Assembly (NCBI RefSeq): GCF_022965805.1
Contig: NC_133117.1
Span: 13,230,183-13,294,182 of the forward strand
DNA length: 64,000 nucleotides
Origin: Primulina eburnea
Taxonomy: Eukaryota; Streptophyta; Magnoliopsida; Lamiales; Gesneriaceae
Reading direction: 5' to 3'
The notes beneath the pieces were generated by a model. It was not told where the DNA came from. It did not search any database and worked only from the letters and a program-made list of their open reading frames with translations. The position numbers and the translations under genes are program-made. This document shows, one piece after another, positions 47,401 through 57,922 of this stretch (its first letter is position 1; each line of letters begins with the position of its first letter).

Positions 47401-49307
47401 GATCTGAGTTCGTCCTCGAACTCGTAAATAATCGATTCAGACATACTAGCAGAAATGTATAACAGAGTTTAAATCAACTCTCATCTCACTGACTCCATTC
47501 TGAAATCTCGTTCTTGTATCAACTTCTGATTTCAAATCTGGAATAAGACTTCATGAAGTATATTATCATAATACTTCTCAAATTAACTCTGACAAAGTCA
47601 AGCTGGCCATGTTGGTTATACAACATCCGTATAAACCACTCCATAGTCTATAATAATTCAATACAGCCAACTATCATCAAATCTGTTGCTCTCGATCTAG
47701 GACATATTCAATCCTCGACTTCAAATACCAATCATCATCATCCGATGTTGGTTATAACATATGTTCATTCTGAACTATCTTCATTTTCTTTCGAATTTTC
47801 TTCAAAAGAACTAGAAATCTGTAGTATTCACTGTATATTGTCCTGACTGAAACTATCTCATTACCAATCTGGTAGGCTGATAGGTATTATCATGCAGTGA
47901 TAATAAGTCATATCCTTAGTGCTAACATCCAGCACTCTATAATTCTACCAAGATCTTCCAACATCTGGATAACATATACCCTGACTGTCTGTCAATATGC
48001 GAATAATCTGCAAAATAACTTATGGTATGATCTGCCATAATTGTAAACTTAATCAAAATCACAATTTGATATAGTCTACTTCTACATTCTAGTCACTCTG
48101 ACTATGTTCTGACATCAATCTGTGTCATTTAGTTCTGTTTGTACATCATCTTGTACAAACTAATAGATATAGATTGAACAATCTGTCAATCATAATCATA
48201 TTATATCACAATCTGGAACATATTGGGATAATCTCATTACGAAATTCATCGAAATATACTCCCCATATCAAATCAGAAATATACTAAGTCTGTAATAAAT
48301 CTTCTGATTTCTATCTTTCTGTCTTTTCTGTTAGCGATTCAGACATGTCAGTACAATTTCTGCCAACATTTCTGTACAAATTCTGTCACGACTGATCTAA
48401 TCTGTCTATATCAAAACTGTCTGTTCGAATATCAAACATTCTCAGTCACAAACATGACAACTGAAGTCACTACAGCGCATTTCTGACACTATCTGTAATT
48501 TCAGATTCAAATTATTCTATATAAACAAATCAGTTAATAATAAAAATTAAAGAAGAAATATTTACCTGGTATTCGGCTCTGCCTATCAATATCAATTCTG
48601 TTATACAATACTGAAACATTCTGATATCACAAGCTAGTCAATTCATACAAAACACAAAATCACATATCTTTTCTCTGACCGATACTCTGCTCTGATTATC
48701 GAAATACTGTTCTGACCACTCTGATCACGTTTTTGAACTGCTGAAATTCTCGAATTCATTTATGATACAAGATGAACTGTATGTACTCTCAACGGTTCAT
48801 AAAATCTGTATCAATACTGATTCAGAATAACAATAATCTATACTAATCTAGTAAATCTATATAGGATTGTAAATTCTAACAATACTATCAATTCTTTCAG
48901 ATCAATCAGATCTTCATGCCATTCCGATCAACTGCTATATATCATCTGCAAATATAATATGCTCCCCAAGCAATACGATCTGTATAAAATACTGATCTAG
49001 AAGCAATAATTCTCAAGCAGTTCAAAACACAATCATATCAGATAATCTGTCAATTCATATAATATCAATCTCTGACAATTCTGACATTCCTGACCTTCTG
49101 ATCTTTCTGATATCGGTATCTGATCAGTCACTGATCACCATATCAACTGTCTCAAAATCAATTAGTATACTAACATCAGATATCATCTATTCTGAATACA
49201 ATCTATTTCAACAAAGTACATATCTGAACAATTTCTGTATACAAGAATCGAAATTATCAGAATATTTAATATGATCTTTCAAATATTCTTTCAATTCATT
49301 TTGTATC
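47401..49307 (-). pseudogene. Element G pol remnant, 3' half
   Basis: No long frame remains, but composition and scattered residues match B pol on the minus strand. Near 48320-48400 one frame reads EMLAEIVLTCLNR then QKRQKDR, aligning with the B integrase finger (ADIAEFVAKCLNCQQ) with one Cys changed. The rest is too decayed to assign residue by residue. Confidence 0.5.
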
Positions 49308-49312
49308 ATTCT
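49308..49312 (+). repeat. Target-site duplication of solo LTR H (left), ATTCT
   Basis: ATTCT precedes TGTAAGGCTCGAA and recurs at 51263-51267. Confidence 0.9.
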
Positions 49313-49461
49313 TGTAAGGCTCGAAGATTTAGTTATCATAATCAGATGAATTTGTTGATAATTAAGATGATTGTAGATGTATTTCATGGGACTAGAAAAG
49401 AAAGGGAAATGTATAATAAAGATGTGAAAGATAGTCAAAAGAATAAGTAAGGTCGAAGCTA

Positions 49462-49727
49462 TGGCGCACATGCGCGAAGAAATGCGCGCATATGCATGGA
49501 AATTCCAGTAGCCTCGGCGCACATGCGCGAAGAAAGGCGCGCACATGCGCGAGCAGGCCAGTAGCATTGGCGCATATGCGCAAGAGTAGTGGCGCATATG
49601 CGCGGAGCGTCCAGAAACATTGGCGCATATGCGCGAGTTTAGTGGCGCATATGCGCGAGTGTTAAATCTGCCGAGACAGTAGGTCTCGCGCACATGCGCG
49701 AGTAGTGTCCGCGCATATGCGCGAGAC
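49462..49727 (+). repeat. GCGCATATGCGC / GCGCACATGCGC palindrome cluster in H
   Basis: Ten copies in 266 bp, split between CATATG and CACATG cores, many with GGCGC...GCGCGAG flanks. The cluster stops about 40 bp before TATA sequence. Confidence 0.9.
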
Positions 49728-49768
49728 GTGTAGTCCAAATGGATTGCCATGTGTACGAAAACATGCAA

Positions 49769-49778
49769 GGTATATATA
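49769..49778 (+). promoter_or_regulatory. TATA box of solo LTR H
   Basis: GGTATATATACAG follows the palindrome cluster. The segment after it (CCTCGATTTCTTCTC) is leader-like. Confidence 0.65.
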
Positions 49779-50917
49779 CAGATTTGCCTCGATTTCTTCT
49801 CATTTCAGTAGCAAGAAACCGAGGATTTCTGAGGAAGAAAGGCTTTCAAGTTTCCTTTCACTTGTAATTGTGATTTTAGAAGATTGAGCCATCCAAATTT
49901 AAATCCGACTGCGGTTTTGAGATCCTCTCGTTATTGGCTACAAAGTGATGTTAGTTTTATGTAATTTCAACAAGTTTTGAAATTCAGATGTTTGGGAAAT
50001 GAGAATATGATAGTTATATTGTGTTCTTGACATATTGAGCATGATATAATTGTAAACGGCTCAAAGAAATGATATCATATGCATTTCCTATGAATTTCAG
50101 TATGGTTTATGAATTGTTGGGATAGAATTATTGTGTTTTGGATAAATATTGTATTGGATTATGATTGAGAATAAGATAGTGTTGATATCTGTTGAGAATT
50201 TGATTGAGCGGTATCGAGAATTACGTTGTTATGCCGTCGAAATGTATTGAGGTCACGTAGTGACTTGGATATATGTTGATTTAGATTAGAAATTGATAGA
50301 GTGCGTATCCACATTTCCATTTCAGATTCGTATTGGCGACCGTGACAGCGATTCTACGACGAAAGGTATAGTACATGTTTTGTTTGGGGAATCACGACTC
50401 AAATGAGATCACATTTGAGTTTCCCAACCAAAATCACATACTTGTTTTATTGTTCATACCTTGATATGATTATAATTGTTATAGATTGGTTTATAGAACT
50501 TATATGCAGATCTTGCTATGCTTTGTTTACAGATCGTGTAGCATTGCATTATTCTTGTTTGCAGATTTTGTATTCATGCATTAAGATAGGGCAGTCTGGA
50601 GATCAGGCAGACTACTAGATGTTCGGCGATATCTCAGCTTAGGGGAAGATCACCGCCCCTTTGTAGACGTGGATACAGATCAGGCCGAAGTCTAGGAATA
50701 AGACGTACAGCACCTCGATTGGTAGGGTAGGTGACAGCCAGTGACGTCTTATTCACAACGGGATCCCTAGAGTTCTAGTCGAGTCGAGTCTAGACATGAT
50801 TAGATTCACATTGCATGATTTTATATGAATGACATTCATATCAGCATGTTTCATGTTTAGATTGTTTATATGCATGTTACATGTTTATACTGGGATTTGT
50901 TCTCACCGGTTTTCCGG

Positions 50918-50951
50918 CTGTTGTTATGTCTGTATGTGTGCATAACAACAG
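50918..50951 (+). other. Conserved LTR hairpin (H), extended stem
   Basis: CTGTTGTTATG (50918-50928) pairs perfectly with CATAACAACAG (50941-50951), an 11-bp stem with a 12-base loop. Compared with B and G, pair 8 is T-A instead of C-G, with both sides changed, and pair 9 is newly formed. Confidence 0.7.
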
Positions 50952-51262
50952 GTGGGGCAGGATCTGGGTCACGACAGAGATGAGCGATGACATAGCGTGG
51001 TGATCTCGGGCGCAGCAGAGGACTAGTGGTTCTTTTGCTAGACTTGTACTACCGTTTGTTTATAGATGGTATTAAACACTAGTTGTAAGAACAAGACTTG
51101 TATTTTATGTTTGTATATTATGCTAATGTAATAAAATAGAGACATGTTTTATGCCTAGTTAGTAACATTTGATTGAATGTTAAAAAGCAAAAATTTGACC
51201 CACGTTTTATGTTAACGATCCATTTAATCCCAAGAAAAAGAATTAGAGCCCGGGTCCCCACA

Positions 51263-51267
51263 ATTCT
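51263..51267 (+). repeat. Target-site duplication of solo LTR H (right), ATTCT
   Basis: Second ATTCT, directly after CCCCACA. Confidence 0.9.
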
Positions 51268-51890
51268 GCATAGTCAATACCATTCTGTACTAAATCTACT
51301 ATACAAACAATACCTGATCTCCATTCAATTCTGAACTTTATCTTTCTGATATAACACCATTCTGAAATCTTATCTAGGCAAACATCAGTCAACTTGTATA
51401 ATACTGACCAATCTGTCAATACTAAACTCGATTTCAGTGGATCTACTGAATACATAAGGATGCAATCTGCTCCTTTCTGTACTAATCGAGTCATATACAA
51501 TACAGATATCAAAGGAATTCTAAATTTAGAATCCTTATCGTGGTATCTCCACTGATTAGTTATCTTTGGTCTGAATCTTACCATTTCTGGAAAAATTCTA
51601 CAATATGTCTGTACTTGTTCAGCATATTCATATCAATAATGCAATCAAATCCTAAAACACAAGTACATCAGAATCTAACTCGATCTCATTCTTATCTTCC
51701 TGTAGTATATAATATGTCACAGAAATCTCTAATATCAACATTTTCCTCAACAAGCTAGGAAATCAATACTACAGTACAACCAACCCAACAGATATAACAT
51801 ATCTCCATGCAACTCAGTCAAAGATATTCTTAACAAATGCATTAGTATATATCAATACATATGCAATAGAATCATAAATAATAGTACCTG
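51268..51890 (-). pseudogene. Element G protease/RT-start remnant
   Basis: The frame VRFRPKITNQWRYHDKDSK...MTRLVQKGADCILMYSVDPL (51243-51584) aligns with 7560-7790 of B. Upstream, near 51850, the protease site reads VLIYTNA where B has VLIDTGA, so the catalytic Asp is lost. H truncates it on the left. Confidence 0.8.
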
Positions 51891-52857
51891 TTACTATATC
51901 TGGGTCTGTTCCACAATCAGTGTCATTAGATGATTCTGTTCCCTAAAATCTTCGGGAATCTCTTTGAGGACAAACTCTCGCAAAGTGTCCCGACTGTTTA
52001 CAGACATTGCATCTACTAAGTACTCCTTGGCAGTGTTCTGTGGAATGTCTTCCTCCGCAAGTTCTGCAGTATACTCCAGTATAACTCGGACTGGAAACAC
52101 TGGAGCTAGATGAACTACTCTGTCCACCTCTTAACTTCTTAATCTGTTTCTTTTCGATCTTCAATGGTTCTTTCTTTTTACCACTGTTGCTGCCAATCTC
52201 AACTCTGGAAGGCAGTTGTTGTGGATTCGATGCTGGAAGATCATACGATGCTCCCTGTTGTCCTATCAGAACCGTTTCTGCTCTTTTGGCTCTGTTCAAT
52301 GTATCAGCAAAACTACTCGATTGCTTCACATTCACCAATGTACGTATCTCAGGATTCAATCCCTAAATAAACTGGCTAGATGTCGCATCATCATTCCTAG
52401 CCACAAGAGGGGTAAAACGTAATAAGGTGAAGAACTGTGCCAAATACTCATCAATACTCATCTGACCCTGTCTCAAGTTAGTAAACTCTGCACTTCTGTC
52501 CTGTCTGTATGATGTAGGGAAGAATCTTTGATAAAATTCAAATTTAAAGATCTTCCACGATACTACTGAACAACTCTGTTCTAAAGCTCCTTTGGTTAGT
52601 AACCACCATCTTCTTGCAGTCTCTTGCAATTGGTTCTCAATCAGGTTAACTCTACACTCATCTGTGAGACCAAGAAATTCAAATACCATTTCTGTCTCCT
52701 CAAGCCAATTCTCACAATCTGCTGGTGTCTCAGTTCCCTTCAGAATCTGCGGTTGAAACGACTGAAACCTCTTCATCTGTGTTTCTATCTGATTCTCTGA
52801 TATATCTATCTGTTCAGTCGAAGTACTGCCCTTTTCTGAAATTCTTCGAGGCGGTAT
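51891..52857 (-). pseudogene. Element G gag, start codon lost
   Basis: At 52855-52857 the expected ATG is ATA, followed by PPRRISEKGSTS as in MPPRRIPEQGSTS of B. The capsid is well kept (NWLEETEMVFEFLGLTDECR, WWLLTKGA, FYQRFFPTSYR, FTNLRQGQMSIDEY). TAG at 52363-52365 interrupts at FI*GLNPE. Then come a serine-rich linker, TCGGRHSTEHCQ and the CCHC knuckle CNVCKQSGHFARVC, with another stop near 51943. It is close to the gag of B in length and motif order. Confidence 0.9.
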
Positions 52858-52859
52858 AT

Positions 52860-53138
52860 CTGAATATCACACAGATTATTACACAAGCTATACAATCTGT
52901 CTCAGCCCTCCTCTGATCATATACCTCTGATCGAGAATCGGTTCTGATTTAGGCTTAGCACTTACATGCTTCAATCAACTCAGATACAAACAACATTTAA
53001 TAAGGAAAGCAGTACATCATGCTAGCACACATAATGTCAATCAACATTAAATAAATCTCATGCTAGCAATCACATGCAAGAAAAGACAAATCAATCTACC
53101 CCGCTCATTCTCTGCTATCTCAGTCTAAAGGATCTATC
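52860..53138 (-). other. Element G leader
   Basis: Non-coding, between PBS and gag. It corresponds to 5918-6156 of B. Confidence 0.7.
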
Positions 53139-53150
53139 GCTCTGATACCA
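53139..53150 (-). other. Element G primer-binding site
   Basis: The minus strand reads TGGTATCAGAGC, 5 bp from the LTR as in B. Confidence 0.88.
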
Positions 53151-53435
53151 CCTGTTGTGGGGACCCGGACGCTAATCATCTTCTTAATCATCTTTGGGTT
53201 TAATTATCAGTTAAGATAAACAGGGTCTAAAAATTTTCTTTTAAAATGCGAAAGGTAATGGAATCAATCTATTATACAAACTAGTATAATAATACAAATC
53301 TTGTAGAACATGCTTCTAATTTAAAATTAGGTTCAACTACTACATTCAAGTAATAAAACCTATCTACATCCAAGTCCGAGATCACCACTCTAATCTCGAT
53401 CTCTCCTCATCTTCTGGACCCTGATCCTGCCCCAC

Positions 53436-53470
53436 CTGTTGTCATGCACACATACAAAACAAGACAACAG
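53436..53470 (-). other. Conserved LTR hairpin (G 5' LTR)
   Basis: CTGTTGTC 53436-53443 with GACAACAG 53463-53470. Confidence 0.65.
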
Positions 53471-54706
53471 CCGGATAACTCCGGTGAGATATAAATATCC
53501 CAGTATAAACAATGTATTAAATGCAATCATATAAAACATATATAAAAGCATAAACAAACATCAAAACATGTATCTAATCTGACTACATGAATCAATGACT
53601 CGTGATCTAATCCTATCTTATCTCAAATCTAGGGATCCCAATCTAATTTAGACTTTGGTATGCTGTATCGAATGTGTCTGAGATAGACGTCGATCTACAT
53701 CTGAAGCTCTTCGATACACCGTAAGTCTAGAGTCTTATCGGTTCTGAGAAAGACTCGGCGGTTCTGCCCTAGCTAGGCTGTCTGCCCTAGACTCGGACTC
53801 TGACTCTATTCTAAGTCAATCCATTAACATATCAATCTGATAATCTGCAAATATCTATGCAATAAAATAAAGTATGTGATTTAGGGAAACTCAAGTCAAA
53901 CCTAACTCGAGTTGTGCAATCCCGAATCAACATTTATTTATACCTTTGTCTTCCCGGTCTGACGAAGACGAAGTATCGTATTCTGATCTGTCCATACCCA
54001 GTCTGGCAATGACAATCATATAAATACAACATCAGTATATAACTCGAATCAAAACCTGTTCTGATCAATACTCAAATCAGTATATAATCTGATCTATATC
54101 TGAACAAGGTACAATCTAATTAATATCAACGATATTACGTTACAATCGAAATCATTACTGAATCTCACCAATCTAATCAACTGATGTTTCGACGGCATAA
54201 CAATACAATCTGAATACCCCGTCATTCTGAACACCACAGATATAATACCACGAGTCATAATCGGTATTAATACAATTTATAATCTCAACGATAACACAAA
54301 TATGATATCGAATCTCAGTCAAATCGACTCTGAAAATCATAACAATTACATAACCAGTCTGTTCATCAGTCTGACTTCAATTATACAGTGTATACGGTAG
54401 CAGAAACACCATATATGAATCATATTCAATTCTGACAATATTCTAAATTCAAATCTTGTCTAAACGTAACAAAACTTACGTCCAGATGTAGTCTGCGTTG
54501 ATAGGAACACAGTACTGAAGTCGGATTCAAAATCGAACGGACGGATTTCTCACAAAAGGCGTAAGGATATTTCACTCTTTTTCAGAAACCTTTCTCGATT
54601 CTTTATCCTCGTTTCTGAAGAATTTTTCGAAGTATACATATATATATATATATACATATACGATGCATGCAAGAATGCAAGTGTCTCGTCTCGCCTATTC
54701 CACGTC

Positions 54707-54882
54707 TCGCGCTCGAGCTGTAAGAAAGTACCGCTCGGGCGCGACACTTTCTGTTCGGTGCGTGGCTCTTTATTCCATTGGCGCTCGAGCGGTAAATCTT
54801 TACCGCTCGGGCGCCAGCCTTTCTGTCCGAATTCTTGTGATGCCTTGGCGCTCGGGCGGTGCTTTTCTACCGCTCGGGCGCC
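54707..54882. repeat. GGCGCTCGAGCGGT hairpin cluster in G 5' LTR
   Basis: Three hairpins as in the other LTR. The first has GAGCTGTAAG in place of GAGCGGTAAG, weakening one pair. Confidence 0.9.
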
Positions 54883-55029
54883 ACATATTCTGCCCGAAAT
54901 CTTGGCTCACAATGCAACAACGCCCGGCTTCTCCTTTCACGTTTTATTTGGCTCCTGTGATATTTACTAATCACAATTCTGACCATTTAATCGTCATCTG
55001 ATTACAGTAATTAAATCTCGGGCCTTACA

Positions 55030-55034
55030 TGGGA
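55030..55034 (+). repeat. Target-site duplication of element G (right), TGGGA
   Basis: Matches 45498-45502. The F leader resumes here. Confidence 0.93.
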
Positions 55035-55760
55035 GTTCCACTCAATTCACATCATATGTCCGGTGGAAGTCACAGCTTTCCGGCGTACAGGACTCCCCAA
55101 TAATATGAGCCAGACACTGTCCGCGGGTAGCGATCAACATGCAACCACGGTTGATGGAAGGCAAGGAAAAATAAAACTCCTTTAATTTTTTTACTTTTTC
55201 GGTTTGATATAAATTTTGAATCTTATTCAAAATGAGGGATTTTAATTTTAAAATTGTCTCATCATTTTAATTTAAAAATTGCGTGCCACGAGTTTGTATG
55301 TTTGCCGGATTCATGCAACTATATTATTTAATAATATACATACATGCATACTACTATATATCGCATATATATCATAATATGACATTCAACAATAAATAAG
55401 GTTGATCGATCGCCAACACTATTAGATCCATGTGAGCCATACATGGATCCAGGTCCAAACCTAGGTGAATGCAGGGATGCAAATGCAACTATTACAAGAG
55501 CTTCCAATATTTTACATGTCTTCGTCTTGATCATCGGTCCCACCATCTTCCAGTCTTGATCTCCCACTATTTCTAATATTACATTTAAATAGCCATGGCA
55601 CATAAGGGATACATCTCATGGGGTGGGAACGAGCCATAAACCAGGCCCACTTTAATACTATCAAATATTAAAAAAACGAATAAAACAGTAAAATATCCTA
55701 ACATACACCTAACACATTGGTCAAGGCTCTCGATCATCCTTCATGCATTTAATATCGAAT
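55035..55760 (-). other. Element F leader, distal part
   Basis: It carries the fourth ATTATT motif (55095-55111), and CATCTCATGGGGTGGGAACG near 55612 aligns with the C leader near 29170. Homology to the C leader fades past about 55760. No F primer-binding site or 5' LTR follows in the expected orientation. Confidence 0.75.
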
Positions 55761-55989
55761 ATTAACGTCAATTTAATTAATTGATAAACCATATATCTAA
55801 TAATTTATCACTATGAAAAATTTCTTCCATTCTCCAATAAAACCACACGGCCACTTCATTGATATTTGGAAGAAGATTTTGGTTAAAAGCATATATTTGA
55901 TTTGCTTAATTATGGATTGTGAATCCATAATAATTGATTACGCATCAATTAACAAAATCTCCCCATATTTTGATGGAGAACTCACGGCC
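55761..55989. other. Unassigned junction stretch
   Basis: AT-rich, with a short inverted ATGGATTGTGAATCCAT near 55912. It lies where the F leader should reach its PBS. Origin not determined. Confidence 0.4.
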
Positions 55990-56371
55990 AAACTTTAAAG
56001 GGGTTGGGAAAGTTTTTGACCAAGTGATTTTCTTCCACCACTGCGCCGACGACGCAACACCATCACCGGATTTTGGAAATTCGGAGGCTACAGTCTCAAC
56101 GCACAAATCGTTTGTGATTTCTAGTGCAATCCAAGCGAGGAACAGAGTTTCTGATCGTGGACCTAATTAGGCGATCAAAGGAGAAGAGCCGTTCATAGGG
56201 ATTTACAAGAAGGGCTATATCCGCTTAAAAACCGGAATAGTTTGGTGTCCCACGTTTAATACGTGAAGGTATAATTCTAAACGCCCTATGAATGTTTTAA
56301 ACACACGACACCCAAGAACAAAATTTTAAACTTCCACTGCGTCTTGGGTGCGAGAATACGATGTCCCAACA
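55990..56371 (+). repeat. End of a copia LTR related to F, plus orientation
   Basis: GATCGTGGACCTAATTAGG, CCGCTTAAAAACCGGAATAG and the end ACGATGTCCCAACA parallel the R/U5 part of the F-type LTR (GTCGTGGACCTAATTCG, CCGCTAACCCCGGAATAG, ...CCAACA), with clear divergence. It represents a second copia subfamily. Its left end is not defined. Confidence 0.55.
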
Positions 56372-56372
56372 G

Positions 56373-57922
56373 TGTACACCATTAGTCCTTACGACCTGGG
56401 ACAACACTGAGGCTCTATATGCTAGGGCTGTGCTTTGACTCGTTTACCGGCTCCAGGAGAATCATCAGGTGGCGAGGTTGGGTACAGTTGCGACACATAT
56501 AGGAGCCAGTGCATTGTAGTCGGGGATTCACCGCTCACCTACGGGTGTGGATATCCTATGTGATCTAATGAAATAATAATGCATGGAATCTCTGGCCAGA
56601 GTACGAGATGTACGTTGGAGAAGGAGTTCTCCAAATAGTACACGCGATGCCACTATTATAGTTATCACATAGTTATCGAATTAATATGCAACCCTCGATG
56701 AACCAATGGTTGCAGATTCGATCGGGATATATGAGATGAAGGGACCGTACTGTACGTTAATCATAATCGACTGGTTCTTGCAGGCACTATCAGTGATACC
56801 TAGGGGATCATGGGGCGATGCTACTAGACGCTCTTACCATGATCCGATGGGTGCAATCAGAAATGAGTTCTGACATTCTTAATCAAGGTGTTGATGAAAA
56901 GAATGGGGCTAACTAGGGTAAGCCCGAATAAAGGATTATGTCCTGAATCACAAAGAGTTGTGAACCCACGGCTAGCTGTATCCCTGAACCATTGAGGGTC
57001 ACACAAGCACTGGATCGTTTATTTCCGTTGAGAGAATAAATTCAAGGAGTTGAATTTATATTACGATATAGTAAATTCAAGGAGTTGAATTTATGATAAT
57101 TAAATTTTGAGAAAATAAATTCAAGGAGTTGAATTTATAAGATAGTAAATTCAAGAAGTTGAATTTATATAATTTGGAGAGAATAAATTCAAGGAGTTGA
57201 ATTTATAAAATTTGAGGATTTAATTTATTAAGCTCAAAAGTTGAGTTTATTAAATATTAAATTTTGGAGGTGATAAATTCAAGGAGTTGAATTTATAATT
57301 TAAATATTAAATTCAAATGTTGAATTTATAAAGGAATTAAATTAAATGTAATGGGTATATGTATAATGAGCTTGTAGGAGTACAAGATCAACATACATAT
57401 TATTAAGGATCTTAATTGGACTTTAAAAGATTAATTAATTAATTAAACTAGTTGGACTAGAATAATTAATTGATTAAGCCCATTAAGTATTTAATTAAGT
57501 TAATGGGCCCTAAGCTTATATATATGTGTATTAGGCTTAGAGTTTAATTTAATTCATTCATAATTTTTTGAAAACCCTAGCCTCCATCTCCTAAGGATTT
57601 TCGAAAACTCTCCCATCTCCTATCAAAGAATTTCGGCCACTTTCTTTTGAAGAAAAGTTTGAGCCGTCTCTCGTTTTTATCTCAACGTAAAATATCTTCC
57701 AATTTTCTAGTGCAAATTGGAAGAGGAATAAACCATCTAGTCGTGGACCTAATTCGAAGTAGATCGAAGAACGTTCGTATCGATTCACGAAGAGCTATCT
57801 CCGCTAACCCCGGAATAGTTGGAGCCAAGTGATTTAATTCACAAAGGTATAATCTTTAACATCCTATGTATGTTTGTTTTTATCTAAAATCATACGAACA
57901 CCTAAAAGCAAATCATATTTTC
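56373..57922 (+). repeat. Inverted partial copy of the F LTR
   Basis: TGTACACCATTAG...AAATCATATTTT is nearly identical to the complement of about 39644-41195. It lacks both LTR ends: it starts mid-LTR directly after the CCCAACA end of another LTR and stops before the U5 end. Orientation is opposite to F, so it is not the missing 5' LTR of F. Confidence 0.88.
57040..57330. repeat. AAATTCAAGGAGTTGAATTT cluster, inverted LTR copy
   Basis: About eight copies of the AT-rich near-palindrome, the complement of the 40225-40530 cluster, with small differences in spacer sequence. Confidence 0.85.

Larger units (their letters stand above)
49313..51262 (+). mobile_element. Solo LTR H (gypsy, related to the B LTR)
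   Basis: TGTAAGGCTCGAAG...CGGGTCCCCACA, 1950 bp, flanked by ATTCT with no internal region. It has the module order of the B LTR (palindrome cluster, TATA, hairpin) but is clearly diverged. It is best explained as insertion of a full element followed by LTR-LTR recombination. Confidence 0.92.
45503..55029 (-). mobile_element. Element G: gypsy element with young LTRs and decayed internal region, hosting solo LTR H
   Basis: Minus-strand element in the leader of F: 3' LTR 45503-47385, 5' LTR 53156-55029, PBS 53139-53150, polypurine tract 47386-47400. The internal region is a decayed relative of the gag-pol of B, and H is inserted at 49312/51263. The LTRs look about 99 percent identical by eye, while the coding part has lost its gag start and most readable pol, suggesting it moved as a non-autonomous element. 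Confidence 0.92.
53156..55029 (-). repeat. Element G 5' LTR
   Basis: TGTGGGGACCC...GGCCTTACA on the plus strand, 1874 bp. It differs from the 3' LTR by few substitutions and a shorter (TA)n. Confidence 0.93.

Noticed and set aside
39569..57922. 39569-41625 and 56373-57922 as the LTR pair of element F
   Set aside because: They are in opposite orientation and the right copy lacks both termini. True LTR pairs are direct repeats.
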